Source: Mesorhizobium xinjiangense (GTDB taxonomy: Bacteria; Pseudomonadota; Alphaproteobacteria; Rhizobiales; Rhizobiaceae). From it: DNA of 64,000 nucleotides. The notes below the pieces were generated by a model. The model had not been told where the DNA came from, ran no database searches, and worked only from the letters and a program-made list of their open reading frames with translations. The stretch covers positions 62,001-126,000 of the forward strand of contig NZ_WOAC01000014.1 of assembly GCF_009749525.1 (NCBI RefSeq), written 5' to 3'. Positions 9,446 through 19,017 of the stretch are shown here, in pieces (position 1 is the first letter of the stretch; every line of letters starts with the position of its first letter). Position numbers and translations under genes: made by a program.

Positions 9446-9967
9446 ATGATCGAGGCAGCCATTTTCGTCATCTTTCCGTTCTGCATGGTCTTTGCGGCCG
9501 TCTCGGATCTCATGTCGATGACGATCCAGAATCGCGTATCCCTGCTTCTGGTGGCGGGTTTTGCGCTGATCGCCCCCATGACCGGGATGCCATGGGAGGC
9601 TTACGGGCTGCATTTCCTCGTTATGGCGGCCGTCCTCGCCTTCACCTTCACGCTGTTTGCGCTGAACGTCATGGGCGGCGGCGATGCCAAGCTGATGGCC
9701 GCCTCGGCGCTGTGGATGGGACCGGGAATGGCCCTTGTGGACTACCTGTTCACGGCAACGATGCTGGGTGGAGCGCTGACGCTGGGGCTCTTGCTGTTTC
9801 GCAACTCCCCGCTGGCCATCTTTGCCGGACGCTCGATCTTTACCCAGCATCTGGCCGACGCGTCCGTCGGCATTCCCTACGGCATCGCGCTTGGCGCCGG
9901 CGGTCTGCTGGCCTTCCCGGCCTCCCCGCTGATGGGCTGGGCGATGGAGCGGCTGACGGCTGTCTGA
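9446..9967 (+). CDS. cpaA: prepilin peptidase CpaA/TadV (A24 family)
   Basis: An inner-membrane aspartic protease that cleaves the leader of the Flp prepilin. At 173 residues it is the short A24 type without the N-methylation domain. The two catalytic Asp are seen in AAVSDLMSM near residue 20 and in the hallmark GGGDAKL. Several hydrophobic helices fill the rest. The ATG at 9446 follows GAAGGGGGAATT. It is the first gene of the plus-strand cpa cluster, 125 bases before cpaB. Its natural substrate, an Flp pilin, is not encoded in this window. Confidence 0.93.
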   Translation: MIEAAIFVIFPFCMVFAAVSDLMSMTIQNRVSLLLVAGFALIAPMTGMPWEAYGLHFLVMAAVLAFTFTLFALNVMGGGDAKLMAASALWMGPGMALVDYLFTATMLGGALTLGLLLFRNSPLAIFAGRSIFTQHLADASVGIPYGIALGAGGLLAFPASPLMGWAMERLTAV

Positions 9968-10092
9968 GGGGCCGCGCGATATTCAACTAAAGATTAAGTA
10001 CGACGATAAGTATCGCGTTAACCTTAATTTGACGATTGCCGCTCCATCTTCAACCCGGGCAAGTGATTGGGACAGGGCATGGGGCACTTTCT

Positions 10093-10899
10093 ATGAACAC
10101 CTCACGGCTAATTGTATTGGGCGTGGCAGCCGCCGCGGCGATAGGCGCAGGTCTCGTCGCCAAGAACATGGTATCCACCCCGACCGTCGTCGCGTCGGTC
10201 GGACCGAGCGAACCGGCAATCGAAACGGCCGACGTGCTCGTCGTCTGGCAGGATGTTCCGATCGGAAGCCCGATCGACGGGCAACTGCGCTGGCAGGCAT
10301 GGCCGCGCGACGCGGTGAGCAATGGCTTCATCACACGGGACATGGAGCCCGAAGCCAAGGAACTGCTCGGCCACTCGGTCGCGCGCTACGCCATGTACAA
10401 GGGCGAGCCGCTGCGCCGCTCCAAGCTGGTCGGCGAAGGACAGAGCTTCATGTCCTCCGTTCTGCCGGCCGGCAAACGAGCCGTCGCGACAAGGATATCG
10501 GCCGACACATCCGCTGGCGGCTTCATTCTTCCCAACGATTTCGTCGACGTCGTCATGACACGGCGCGACGATACGGAAGGCGGAAACGGTTTCGTCACCG
10601 AAACGATCCTGAAGAACATCAAGGTTCTGGCGATCGACCAGACGATTCAGGAAGACGAGAACGGCCAGAAGGTGAAAGTCGGCCAGACCGCCACCCTGGA
10701 GCTGACGCCCCGGCAGGGAGAAATCATCACCGTTGCGCAGGAGATGGCCGACCGGCTCACGCTCGCTCTGCGCTCGGTCAACGATGCCCAGGAAGTCGTC
10801 GGTGTCGGCGCCGACTATCTGGTGAGCGGCGCCGGGCGGCCGGGAACGGTCCGCCTCATCAAGTTCGGCGAAGTCTCAGAGGTGGGAGCGCGCAAATGA
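10093..10899 (+). CDS. cpaB: Flp pilus assembly protein CpaB/RcpC
   Basis: A periplasmic Tad component anchored by an N-terminal hydrophobic segment (LIVLGVAAAAAIGAGL) and containing a SAF-like domain (VVWQDVPIGSPIDGQ, then the conserved GKRAVATRIS and FVDVVMTRR). The 268-residue length is normal. I start it at ATG 10093, immediately before the transmembrane segment, rather than 57 bases upstream in frame. Its TGA overlaps the cpaC ATG (ATGA), so the two are translationally coupled. In Tad systems CpaB is thought to work with the secretin. Confidence 0.92.
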   Translation: MNTSRLIVLGVAAAAAIGAGLVAKNMVSTPTVVASVGPSEPAIETADVLVVWQDVPIGSPIDGQLRWQAWPRDAVSNGFITRDMEPEAKELLGHSVARYAMYKGEPLRRSKLVGEGQSFMSSVLPAGKRAVATRISADTSAGGFILPNDFVDVVMTRRDDTEGGNGFVTETILKNIKVLAIDQTIQEDENGQKVKVGQTATLELTPRQGEIITVAQEMADRLTLALRSVNDAQEVVGVGADYLVSGAGRPGTVRLIKFGEVSEVGARK

Positions 10900-12479
10900 A
10901 TCCGCATTACAAAAAGGACGGGGCGCCCGCGCGCTCCGTGCATCTGTCGCGACTGGCCGCAACGCTTCTGGCGGCAACGGCATTCACGACCGTGATCGAC
11001 ACCTGCCTGACCCACGGGCCGGCACGGGCCAGCGACCTGACGGTCGATGCCGCCACGGCCGGCAGCCAGCGCATCAAGCTCGGGCTCAACAAGTCGATCG
11101 TCGTCGATCTGCCGCAGGACGCCTACGACATTCTCGTGGCGAACCCGGCCGTGGCCGACGCCGTGACACGAACCGCACGGCGCATCTACCTTTTCGGAAA
11201 GCAGGTCGGCGAGACCAATGTCTTCGTCTTCGGTCCGAATGGCGAGCAGATCGCGAGCCTCGACCTGCAGATCGAGCGCGACGTGGCCGGGCTCGAGGAC
11301 TATCTGGAACGCTTCGTGCCGAATTCCGACATCCAGGTCGAGCTGTTGAACGACAATGTCGTCCTCACAGGCACGGCCGAGACGCCGCTCGACGCGATGC
11401 GGGCGGGACAGCTCGCCGAGGCATTCGTCACAGGCGGCGAGGCCACGACCGGCCAATACGCGATCACGGCGGCCTCACCAGGCGGCGCCGGCGGCTGGGG
11501 TGGCGAGGTCGCCATCAACAATCCGGACGGCGCGCGCCAGAAGAGCGCCATCATCAATCTGCTCAAGATCATCGGCGAGGACCAGGTCACGCTCAAGGTG
11601 ACGGTCGCCGAGGTCAGCCGCAACGTCATGAAGCAGCTCGGCGTCAACCTGATCGCCGGCGGCGACAATAACGGCATAAGCTGGGGCGCCATAAGCGACA
11701 ACGTCATGGGTCTCGGCAAGCCGATGTCGGCTTCTGCGCTTTCGCTCGGGACGTCGGCTCTCGATGGCTACCTCAACGCCATGGAGCAGGCCGGTGTCAT
11801 GAAGACGCTCGCCGAACCCAACCTGACCGCCGTTTCCGGCGAGAAGGCGACCTTCAAGGTTGGCGGCGAGTTCAATCTCGTCACCGGGCAAACGGTCGAG
11901 CAGGGCGACGTGACCAAGGGCCAGAGCGATCAACTGGTCTACGAGGTCGAGAAGCTCGAATACGGCATCGGGCTGGAGTTCCAGCCGGTGGTTCTTTCTC
12001 CCGGGCGCATAAGTCTGAAAATCAGGACGCAAGTCTCCGAGCCGACCAATGAGGCTTCGGTTTCCTTGTCGACGGGTGTGCGCACGCCGGGCATGAATGC
12101 ATTGTCCATCCGCAAGCGGCTCGCCGACACGACGGTCGAGCTGCCATCGGGCGGCTCGATGATGATCGCCGGCCTGGTGCGCGACGATGTCCGCCAGGTC
12201 ATCAACGGCTTTCCCGGCCTGCGAAAGCTGCCGGTGCTCGGCACGCTGTTCCGCAGCCGCGACTTCGTGCGCAACGAGACCGAGCTGGTCATCATCGTGA
12301 CGCCCTATCTGTCACGGCCGGTGGCGCGCAACCGGCTTGCCAAGCCAGATGACAATTTCAACGCCGCCAGCGACGGCGCGGGCATGTTCCTCGGCCGCGT
12401 CAACCGCGTTTACGGCACCATGAAAACCGATCTGCCGAAGGGCCGCTATCACGGCGTCGTCGGCTTCATCTACAAGTGA
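10896..12479 (+). CDS. cpaC: Tad pilus outer-membrane secretin CpaC/RcpA
   Basis: It forms the outer-membrane channel through which the Flp pilus exits. The 527 residues comprise a signal peptide ending around GPARASD, an N-terminal pilus domain, a BON-type domain (SDIQVELLNDNVVLTG), and the C-terminal secretin domain with VTLKVTVAEVSRNV, the conserved LAEPNLTAVSGE and the late block LPVLGTLFRSRDF followed by TELVIIVTPYL. The start at 10896 is fixed by the ATGA overlap with cpaB. Followed by cpaD, its usual partner lipoprotein. Confidence 0.95.
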   Translation: MNPHYKKDGAPARSVHLSRLAATLLAATAFTTVIDTCLTHGPARASDLTVDAATAGSQRIKLGLNKSIVVDLPQDAYDILVANPAVADAVTRTARRIYLFGKQVGETNVFVFGPNGEQIASLDLQIERDVAGLEDYLERFVPNSDIQVELLNDNVVLTGTAETPLDAMRAGQLAEAFVTGGEATTGQYAITAASPGGAGGWGGEVAINNPDGARQKSAIINLLKIIGEDQVTLKVTVAEVSRNVMKQLGVNLIAGGDNNGISWGAISDNVMGLGKPMSASALSLGTSALDGYLNAMEQAGVMKTLAEPNLTAVSGEKATFKVGGEFNLVTGQTVEQGDVTKGQSDQLVYEVEKLEYGIGLEFQPVVLSPGRISLKIRTQVSEPTNEASVSLSTGVRTPGMNALSIRKRLADTTVELPSGGSMMIAGLVRDDVRQVINGFPGLRKLPVLGTLFRSRDFVRNETELVIIVTPYLSRPVARNRLAKPDDNFNAASDGAGMFLGRVNRVYGTMKTDLPKGRYHGVVGFIYK

Positions 12480-12496
12480 GCTTGGGAGCGGGGGTT

Positions 12497-13213
12497 ATGA
12501 GCAAAGCTTTGTTTCAGGGTCGCCACGCCTGGGCCGCGGGTCTGCGCATCGGCGGAACCGCCACGGCAATCATGGCATTCGCCGTCATGGCCGGATGCAC
12601 GCGGACCGATTCCGTCGTCGTCGGGGCGGTGCCCGACGACTATCGCACCAACCATCCGATCGTCATCACCGAAAAGGATGAGGTCATCGACCTGCCGGTT
12701 GCATCGAGCGACCACACGATGACGCCGGTGCAGAAGGTGGCGCTCGACGGTTTCATGGCCAATTATGACAGGCGCTCGGGATCGCTGGTCCGCATCATGG
12801 TGCCGAGCGACACGGCCAATTCCGCTGCCGCCAGCCGCGTTGCCCGCGACCTCGCGGCGCGCATGCAGGTCAAGGGCGTTCCCGGCGGCCGCATCGTCAC
12901 GCTGGCCTACAAGGCGGGGTCGCCGCAGGCCGAAGCACCGATCCGCGTCGCCTATGGCCGCATGCAGGCCACGACGGGACCGTGCGGGCGTTGGCCCGAC
13001 GACATTCTCGGCAATGGCGAAAACAAGCACTACGCCAATTTCGGCTGTTCCTACCAGAACAACCTGGCCGCGCAGATCGCCAACCCGGCCGATCTCATCG
13101 GCCCGCGTGAACAAACGGAAATCGACGCCGCCAACCGCGTCGACGCAATCCGCGAATATGAAGAACGCGGAGTTGCCGACTATGTCCGCGGCAACCGCGA
13201 AGTCGATTTCTGA
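12497..13213 (+). CDS. cpaD: Tad pilus lipoprotein CpaD/RcpB
   Basis: An outer-membrane-associated lipoprotein of the Tad apparatus. The lipobox AVMAGC places the lipidated Cys at about residue 34. The body has typical CpaD features: RTNHPIVITEKDEVIDLPV, a central region and a late Cys pair in PCGRWPDDI and FGCSYQNNLAAQIANP, probably a disulphide. The ATG at 12497 follows GGAGCGGGGGTT, 17 bases after the cpaC stop. The product is 238 residues, normal for the family. Confidence 0.92.
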   Translation: MSKALFQGRHAWAAGLRIGGTATAIMAFAVMAGCTRTDSVVVGAVPDDYRTNHPIVITEKDEVIDLPVASSDHTMTPVQKVALDGFMANYDRRSGSLVRIMVPSDTANSAAASRVARDLAARMQVKGVPGGRIVTLAYKAGSPQAEAPIRVAYGRMQATTGPCGRWPDDILGNGENKHYANFGCSYQNNLAAQIANPADLIGPREQTEIDAANRVDAIREYEERGVADYVRGNREVDF

Positions 13214-13231
13214 TCGCCGGAGAGGAATGAC

Positions 13232-14527
13232 ATGAGCAATCTTGCCTATGACACGGAACTGCCGGAGCACGAAATGCCGGCGCAGGAGATGGCGCCGGCC
13301 CGCGATGTGGAGTTGAACGACATCCGGCCGATCCCGCGCATCTCCATCCAGGCCTTTTGCGAGACTGAGGCGGTGGCCAAGCTGATCGAGCGGGCGGGCG
13401 GCGACCGGCGCATGGCCAAGACGCATCTGAAGGTGCAGTTGGGCGGCATCGAGGCGGCGCTCGACTATTACGGCCAGGCGCCCACGCCCAATCTCATCGT
13501 GCTGGAATCGCGCGCCGAGCCAAAGCGGTTGCTCGACGCGCTCGACCGGCTGGCCAATGTCTGCGACCCATCCACCAAGGTCGTCGTCATCGGGCATTAC
13601 AACGACGTCTGGCTCTACCGCGAGCTCGTGAAATCGGGCGTGTCCGAATATGTCGTGGCACCGGTTTCGCTGGCCGACGTGGTAGGCACCGTCGCGCAGA
13701 TTTTCGTTGATCCAGGCGCCGAACCGCTCGGCCGGTCCTTCGCCTTCATCGGCGCCAAGGGCGGCGTGGGGTCGTCCACCCTGGCGCACAATGTCGCCTG
13801 GGCGATGTCCTGTGCCTTCGAATCCGAGGTCGTCATGGCCGATCTCGATCTGCCGTTCGGCACCGCCAACATCAATTTCGACCAGGACCCGGCGCAAGGC
13901 ATCGCCGAAGCGGTCTATTCGCCGGAACGCCTCGACGAGGTCTATCTCGACAGGCTGCTCGCGCAATGCGCCGAACGGCTGTCGCTGCTGGCGGCACCCT
14001 CGACGCTCGAGCGAACTTATGATTTCGATGCCGACGCTTTCGGCCAGATCATCGAGACGGTGCAGCGCACCGCGCCTTTGCTGGTGCTCGACATTCCGCA
14101 CCTGTGGAATGGCTGGACGCGCAGCACGCTGACCCAGGCCGACGAGATCATCATCACCGCGACGCCCGAGCTGGCCAATCTGCGCAACACCAAGAACCTG
14201 CTCGACACGCTCGCCAAGCTGCGCCCCAATGACGCCGCGCCGCGGCTCGTCATCAACCAGGCAGGCGTGCCGAAACGTCCCGAAATCTCGCCGGAAGAAT
14301 TTGCCGAGCCGCTGGGGCTCGATCCGATCGCGGTCATTCCCTTCGAACCGCAATTGTTCGGCAACGCATCCAACAACGGGCGCATGCTCGGCGAGATGGA
14401 CGCCCAGCACGCGATCACCAGGACGGTGAGCGACATCGCGCACATCCTGACGGGTCGCAGCGAGATCAAGCCCAAGGCGAAGCCGGGCCTGGCCGGCCTG
14501 CTCGGCAAGCTGCAACGCAAGGGATAG
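13232..14527 (+). CDS. cpaE: Tad pilus assembly ATPase-like protein CpaE/TadZ
   Basis: A polar-localisation factor for the pilus machinery. The N-terminal roughly 150 residues resemble a receiver-like domain (LIVLESRAEPKRLLDAL, VVVIGHYNDVWLYRE). The C-terminal part is a MinD/ParA-type P-loop domain with deviant Walker A AKGGVGSSTLAHN and Walker B MADLDLPFG. The ATG at 13232 follows GAGAGGAATGAC, 18 bases after cpaD. The 431-residue length is normal. Confidence 0.93.
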   Translation: MSNLAYDTELPEHEMPAQEMAPARDVELNDIRPIPRISIQAFCETEAVAKLIERAGGDRRMAKTHLKVQLGGIEAALDYYGQAPTPNLIVLESRAEPKRLLDALDRLANVCDPSTKVVVIGHYNDVWLYRELVKSGVSEYVVAPVSLADVVGTVAQIFVDPGAEPLGRSFAFIGAKGGVGSSTLAHNVAWAMSCAFESEVVMADLDLPFGTANINFDQDPAQGIAEAVYSPERLDEVYLDRLLAQCAERLSLLAAPSTLERTYDFDADAFGQIIETVQRTAPLLVLDIPHLWNGWTRSTLTQADEIIITATPELANLRNTKNLLDTLAKLRPNDAAPRLVINQAGVPKRPEISPEEFAEPLGLDPIAVIPFEPQLFGNASNNGRMLGEMDAQHAITRTVSDIAHILTGRSEIKPKAKPGLAGLLGKLQRKG

Positions 14528-14572
14528 CCCCGCTTCGAGCGGCGGCGGCAACGAACGACCGAGGCGTGAAAC

Positions 14573-16075
14573 ATGTTTGGACGAAGAGGCAGCGAAACAA
14601 TTGCCAGGAACGGCAGCGACGGTTCCGACCTCGCAGCCGCGCCGGCGCCCACGCCCGGCGCGTCGTCGGCGGAGCCGGCCGTCATGTCTGGCGCTTCCGC
14701 TCCGGCCGGGCCGTCGGATGCGCCCGTGATGCGCCCCAGCGTCGATGCGCCGCCGCTGGCGGCCGAGCCCAGGAAAAGCACGCGTGAGCGCGGCGACAGC
14801 TATTACGACACCAAAAGCCAGGTCTTCACCGCGCTCATCGACAGCATCGACCTGTCGCAGCTGGCCAAGCTCGAGCCGGACAGCGCACGCGAGGAAATCC
14901 GCGATATCGTCAACGATATCATCGCGATCAAGAATCTCGTCATGTCGATCTCCGAGCAGGAGGAACTGCTCGAGGACATCTGCAACGACGTGCTGGGCTA
15001 CGGTCCGCTGGAGCCGCTTCTGGCGCGCGACGAGATCGCCGACATCATGGTCAATGGCGCCAGGAAGGTCTATATCGAGGTCGACGGCAAGGTCGAGAAC
15101 ACCGCCGTTCGATTCCGCGACAACCAGCAGCTCTTGAACATCTGCCAGCGCATCGTCTCCCAGGTCGGTCGCCGTGTCGATGAATCGAGCCCGATCTGCG
15201 ACGCGCGCCTGCCTGACGGATCGCGCGTCAACGTCATCGCGCCGCCGCTCGCCATCGACGGCACGGCGCTCACCATCCGCAAGTTCAAAAAGGACAAGCT
15301 GACGCTCGATCAGCTCGTCAAATATGGGTCCATCTCGCCGGCCGGCGCGGAAGTCCTGAAGATCATCGGCCGCGTGCGCTGCAACGTCGTCATCTCCGGC
15401 GGCACCGGCTCCGGCAAGACGACGCTGCTCAACTGCCTGACGAACTATATCGACCGCGACGAGCGCGTCATCACCTGCGAGGACTCCGCCGAGCTGCAAC
15501 TGCAGCAGCCGCATGTGGTGCGGCTGGAGACGCGCCCGCCCAACCTTGAGGGCGAAGGCGAAATCACCATGCGCGACCTGGTCAAGAACTGTCTGCGCAT
15601 GCGTCCCGAACGCATCATCGTCGGCGAGGTGCGTGGCCCCGAGGTCTTCGACCTCTTGCAGGCGATGAACACCGGCCATGACGGCTCGATGGGAACGATC
15701 CACTCCAACAGCCCGCGCGAATGCCTGAACCGCATGGAATCGATGATTGCCATGGGCGGCTTCCAGCTGCCGCAGAAGACGGTGCGCGAGATCATTGTCG
15801 GATCCATCGACGTCATCATCCAGGCGGCGCGCCTGCGCGACGGCACGCGCCGCATCACCCACGTTACCGAGGTCATCGGCATGGAAGGCGATGTTATCGT
15901 GACGCAGGATCTCGTCGTCTACAACATGCAGGGCGAGGACCAGGGCGGCAAGATCATCGGCGAACACGTGTCGACGGGCATCGGCCGCCCGGCCTTCTGG
16001 GACCGTGCGCGCTACTATGGCGAGGAGGCCCGGCTGGCCAACGCGCTTGAAACGATGGAACGGCAGGCCGGCTGA
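14573..16075 (+). CDS. cpaF: Tad pilus secretion ATPase CpaF/TadA
   Basis: The hexameric type II/IV secretion ATPase that powers Flp pilus assembly. After a low-complexity N-terminus of about 75 residues rich in Ala and Pro comes the conserved CpaF N-domain ([20 protein letters not shown]), then Walker [13 protein letters not shown], the Asp box [18 protein letters not shown], Walker [16 protein letters not shown] and the His box [15 protein letters not shown]. The 500 residues are slightly long because of the N-terminal extension. It is part of the contiguous cpaB-tadC operon. Confidence 0.96.
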   Translation: MFGRRGSETIARNGSDGSDLAAAPAPTPGASSAEPAVMSGASAPAGPSDAPVMRPSVDAPPLAAEPRKSTRERGDSYYDTKSQVFTALIDSIDLSQLAKLEPDSAREEIRDIVNDIIAIKNLVMSISEQEELLEDICNDVLGYGPLEPLLARDEIADIMVNGARKVYIEVDGKVENTAVRFRDNQQLLNICQRIVSQVGRRVDESSPICDARLPDGSRVNVIAPPLAIDGTALTIRKFKKDKLTLDQLVKYGSISPAGAEVLKIIGRVRCNVVISGGTGSGKTTLLNCLTNYIDRDERVITCEDSAELQLQQPHVVRLETRPPNLEGEGEITMRDLVKNCLRMRPERIIVGEVRGPEVFDLLQAMNTGHDGSMGTIHSNSPRECLNRMESMIAMGGFQLPQKTVREIIVGSIDVIIQAARLRDGTRRITHVTEVIGMEGDVIVTQDLVVYNMQGEDQGGKIIGEHVSTGIGRPAFWDRARYYGEEARLANALETMERQAG

Positions 16076-16093
16076 TCGGGAGGGCTAAGTCGC

Positions 16094-17107
16094 ATGTTCG
16101 GGATCGATCCGACCATCATCCTCATCTTCGTGCTTGCCGGCGTCAGCGCCGGGGCGGCGGCCTACGCCGTCATGTTCAATCGCATCGAGGACGAACGAAC
16201 CACCGACCGGCGCCTCGACAGCATCAAGAAGGCGGAGACGGACCGCACGGTGGTCAAGGCCGCGCGCGATCGCGTCACCGAGGTCGCCAAGCGCCGCAAG
16301 GCCGTGCAGGATTCGCTCAAGGAACTAGACGAGCGCCAGAAATCCAAGGACCAGCACATCCGGAAGCCACCGTTGAAGCTGATGCTCAAACAGGCCGGAT
16401 TGTCCGTGACCGTCGGCCGCTTCTATCTCTACTCGGCGATCTGCGGACTTGCGCTGGCGGTCGTCGCCCTGATTGCCGGTGCGCCGCTCTGGGCCGTTCC
16501 GGGGGCCCTGGTGGTCGGCGGGCTCGGCCTGCCGCGCTGGACCGTCATCTTCCTGCGCAAGCGCCGGATCACCGCATTTCTGGATGAACTGCCCAACGCG
16601 CTCGATGTCATCGTGCGTTCGGTGAAGTCGGGCCTGCCGCTCAATGACAGCGTGCGCCTGATCGCCAGCGAGGCGCGCGAGCCGGTGCGCGGCGAGTTCC
16701 GCCGCATCGTCGAGAGCCAGCAGCTCGGCATCTCGATCCCGGAGGCCTGCATGCGCATGCAGGAGACGACGCCGTGTCCAGAGGCCGGCTTCTTCGGCAT
16801 CGTCATCCAGATCCAGTCGCAGGCCGGCGGCAATCTCTCCGAGGCGCTTGGCAATCTCTCGCGCGTGCTGCGCGACCGCCGGAAAATGAAGGCGAAGATC
16901 CAGGCGATCTCGATGGAGGCCAAGTCCTCGGCGGCGATCATCGGCGCTCTGCCCTTCATCGTCGCCGTGCTCGTCTCTGTCACCAGCCCGAACTATCTCG
17001 TGCCGCTGTTCACCACGAGCACCGGCCACATCATCCTGGGCGTGTCGGCCATCTGGATGTGCGTCGGCATCTTCGTGATGCGCAACATGATCAATTTCGA
17101 AATCTGA
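16094..17107 (+). CDS. tadB: Tad inner-membrane platform protein TadB
   Basis: One of the paired polytopic platform proteins of the Tad machine. There is an N-terminal transmembrane helix, a basic cytoplasmic stretch, a hydrophobic pair around YLYSAICGLALAVVAL, then the T2SSF domain (DELPNALDVIVRSVKSGLPL, QSQAGGNLSEALGNLSRVLRDR) and C-terminal membrane helices. The 337 residues fit the family. It is separated by 18 bases from cpaF and 21 from tadC. Confidence 0.93.
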   Translation: MFGIDPTIILIFVLAGVSAGAAAYAVMFNRIEDERTTDRRLDSIKKAETDRTVVKAARDRVTEVAKRRKAVQDSLKELDERQKSKDQHIRKPPLKLMLKQAGLSVTVGRFYLYSAICGLALAVVALIAGAPLWAVPGALVVGGLGLPRWTVIFLRKRRITAFLDELPNALDVIVRSVKSGLPLNDSVRLIASEAREPVRGEFRRIVESQQLGISIPEACMRMQETTPCPEAGFFGIVIQIQSQAGGNLSEALGNLSRVLRDRRKMKAKIQAISMEAKSSAAIIGALPFIVAVLVSVTSPNYLVPLFTTSTGHIILGVSAIWMCVGIFVMRNMINFEI

Positions 17108-17128
17108 CGGGAAACGGGACCGGAACTC

Positions 17129-18115
17129 ATGACCGACCAGATCGTCAAGGCGCTGTTCGATCCCGCTTTCCTGATCGCCATACTCGTGGCTGTCGCGGTC
17201 TTCGCGACGGCGTTCACCCTTATGCCGGCGCTGAGCGGCAACGAGTTGAAGGCGCGCATGAGGTCGGTGGCGCTGGAACGCGAGGAACTGCGCGCCAGGC
17301 AGCGCGTCCGTCTCGCCGCCGAGGCCAACAAGCGCAAGGGCCTGCGTCATCAGGATGCGGGCAGGATGCGCAACATCGTCGACAAGCTCGACCTGCGCCG
17401 CGCGCTGGCCGACGAGGCGACGATGGCCAAGCTGCGCATGGCCGGCTTTCGCGGCCAGAACCCGCTGACGCGCTTCCTGTTTTTCCGACTGCTTCTGCCG
17501 GTGGTCGGCTTTGCCGGCGGCGCGGTCTACATCTTCGTCCTGGGCGGTCTGGCCGACCGGCCGCTCTTTCTGCAGATCTTCGCCTGCGTCATCTGCGCCT
17601 ATGCCGGCTTCTACGCGCCGATCTTCTACGTTTCCAACCGGGCGAGCAAGCGCAAGCAGTCGATCCAGCGGGCATGGCCGGACGCCCTCGACCTGACGCT
17701 GATCTGCGTCGAATCGGGGATGTCCATCGAAGCCGCCTTTCGCCGCGTCGCCGACGAGATCGGAACGCAATCGGTTGAACTGGCCGAGGAACTGGTATTG
17801 ACCAATGCCGAGCTCGCCTTCCTGCAGGAACGCCGCCAGGCCTACGAGAACCTGGCCAACCGCACGGGGCTGGAATCGGTCAAGAGCATCACCCAGGCGC
17901 TGATCCAGGCCGAACGTTACGGCACGCCGATCGCCCACGCATTGCGCGTTCTGGCCCAGGAAAGCCGGGACATGCGCATGAACGAGGCGGAAAAGAAGGC
18001 GGCCGCCCTGCCGCCCAAGCTCACCGTGCCGATGATCGTGTTCTTCCTGCCCGTGCTGTTTGGCGTCATCATGGGACCGGCGATCATTTCGGTCTCCCAG
18101 AAAGGCCTGTTCTGA
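17129..18115 (+). CDS. tadC: Tad inner-membrane platform protein TadC
   Basis: The second platform protein, also with a T2SSF domain (AWPDALDLTLICVESGMSI, with a later ALIQAERYGTPIAHALRVLA). There are hydrophobic helices near the N-terminus, in the middle and at the end (MIVFFLPVLFGVIMGPAII). The 328 residues are normal. It is the last gene of the cpaA-tadC run; a palindromic element (18164-18212) follows and may end the transcript. Confidence 0.93.
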   Translation: MTDQIVKALFDPAFLIAILVAVAVFATAFTLMPALSGNELKARMRSVALEREELRARQRVRLAAEANKRKGLRHQDAGRMRNIVDKLDLRRALADEATMAKLRMAGFRGQNPLTRFLFFRLLLPVVGFAGGAVYIFVLGGLADRPLFLQIFACVICAYAGFYAPIFYVSNRASKRKQSIQRAWPDALDLTLICVESGMSIEAAFRRVADEIGTQSVELAEELVLTNAELAFLQERRQAYENLANRTGLESVKSITQALIQAERYGTPIAHALRVLAQESRDMRMNEAEKKAAALPPKLTVPMIVFFLPVLFGVIMGPAIISVSQKGLF

Positions 18116-18163
18116 CGAACTGCCAATGCACGCCCTCCTTGCCCATCATGCATAGATTCAAAG

Positions 18164-18212
18164 AGTTAGAGCGTCCATTGTGCGTCCAAATGGACGCACG
18201 GCGCGCTAATGG
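18164..18212. repeat. palindromic element after tadC
   Basis: Perfect arms TGCGTCC/GGACGCA (18181-18187 with 18192-18198) with an AAAT loop, flanked by AGAGCGTCCATTG and CGGCGCGCTAATGG. Composition resembles dispersed palindromes of Hyphomicrobiales. It could also act as a weak terminator for the tad operon. No second copy is seen in this window. Confidence 0.5.
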
Positions 18213-18291
18213 CTGCTCCCTTGTTTCCGCCCGCGGAATCTCAAAAGCTGGCCGCCATACTGCGATGACACTGCGCTGAGCGGAGGCCGGC

Positions 18292-18897
18292 ATGCAGGAT
18301 GAGGTGCTGAGCGGCTATGCGGCCTCGTGCGGCGAATTGATCCCGCGCTTCGAGCGCTTTTCATCGGCCGAGCTCCTGCGCCATGTGAGCGATCTCCTGC
18401 CCGACCGGCCATCGTGGATTGCCGACATCGGCGCCGGAACCGGGCGCGATGCAGCATGGCTGGCGCAGCAGGGCCACCAAGTGGTGGCGGTGGAGCCGGT
18501 GGCAGAATTGCGCCGGGCCGGCATGGACCTGCATCCCGAGCCGGGGATCGAATGGCTGGACGATCGTCTGCCCGCGCTCTCGCGGCTGCGCCCTCGCGGC
18601 CCGTTCGACGTCGTCTTGCTGAACGGCGTCTGGCACCACCTGGAAGAGGAGGAGCGCCACATTGCAATGGCCGCTGTCGCTTCGACTACCCGACGCGGCG
18701 GCCTGCTCGTCATGTCCCTGCGTCATGGCCCGGGCGCAAAGGACCGGCCGGCCTATCCGCTGCAGGCGGACGACACGATCGGACTTGCCGCGAACGCGGG
18801 CTTCGATCTCGTGCGCCGGATGGAAACCGATTCCGTCCAGGCGGCGAACCGCGCGGCGGGCGTCTGGTGGACATGGCTGGCGCTGCGGCGCGCCTGA
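18292..18897 (+). CDS. class I SAM-dependent methyltransferase
   Basis: A small Rossmann-type methyltransferase of 201 residues. Motif I is IADIGAGTGRDAAWLA, the acidic strand-2 end is VVAVEPVAELR, and motif IV is FDVVLLNGVWHHLEEEER, followed by GGLLVMSLRHGP. The substrate cannot be predicted. The ATG at 18292 has GGAGG five bases upstream. It is the first of a small accessory group between tadC and tadD and has no obvious operon partner. Confidence 0.85.
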   Translation: MQDEVLSGYAASCGELIPRFERFSSAELLRHVSDLLPDRPSWIADIGAGTGRDAAWLAQQGHQVVAVEPVAELRRAGMDLHPEPGIEWLDDRLPALSRLRPRGPFDVVLLNGVWHHLEEEERHIAMAAVASTTRRGGLLVMSLRHGPGAKDRPAYPLQADDTIGLAANAGFDLVRRMETDSVQAANRAAGVWWTWLALRRA

Positions 18898-19017
18898 CCC
18901 GCCTTCGGCACCGACACGCCGTAACCATCTCCGCGCGGTCCAGCAGGAGCGGCGATATCCGACCTTCGATCAAGCCATAGAAGCGCACGATGCGCCCGCC
19001 AAAAAGCTGACGTTGAC

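Noticed and set aside
9968-10092. CtrA site upstream of cpaB
   Set aside because: Several TTAA half-sites occur (for example GTTAACCTTAA) but none with seven-base spacing.
12470-15967. A 1165-codon open frame antisense to cpaD-cpaE-cpaF
   Set aside because: It mirrors well-supported genes, has His/Arg/Asp-rich composition typical of high-GC antisense frames and matches no family.
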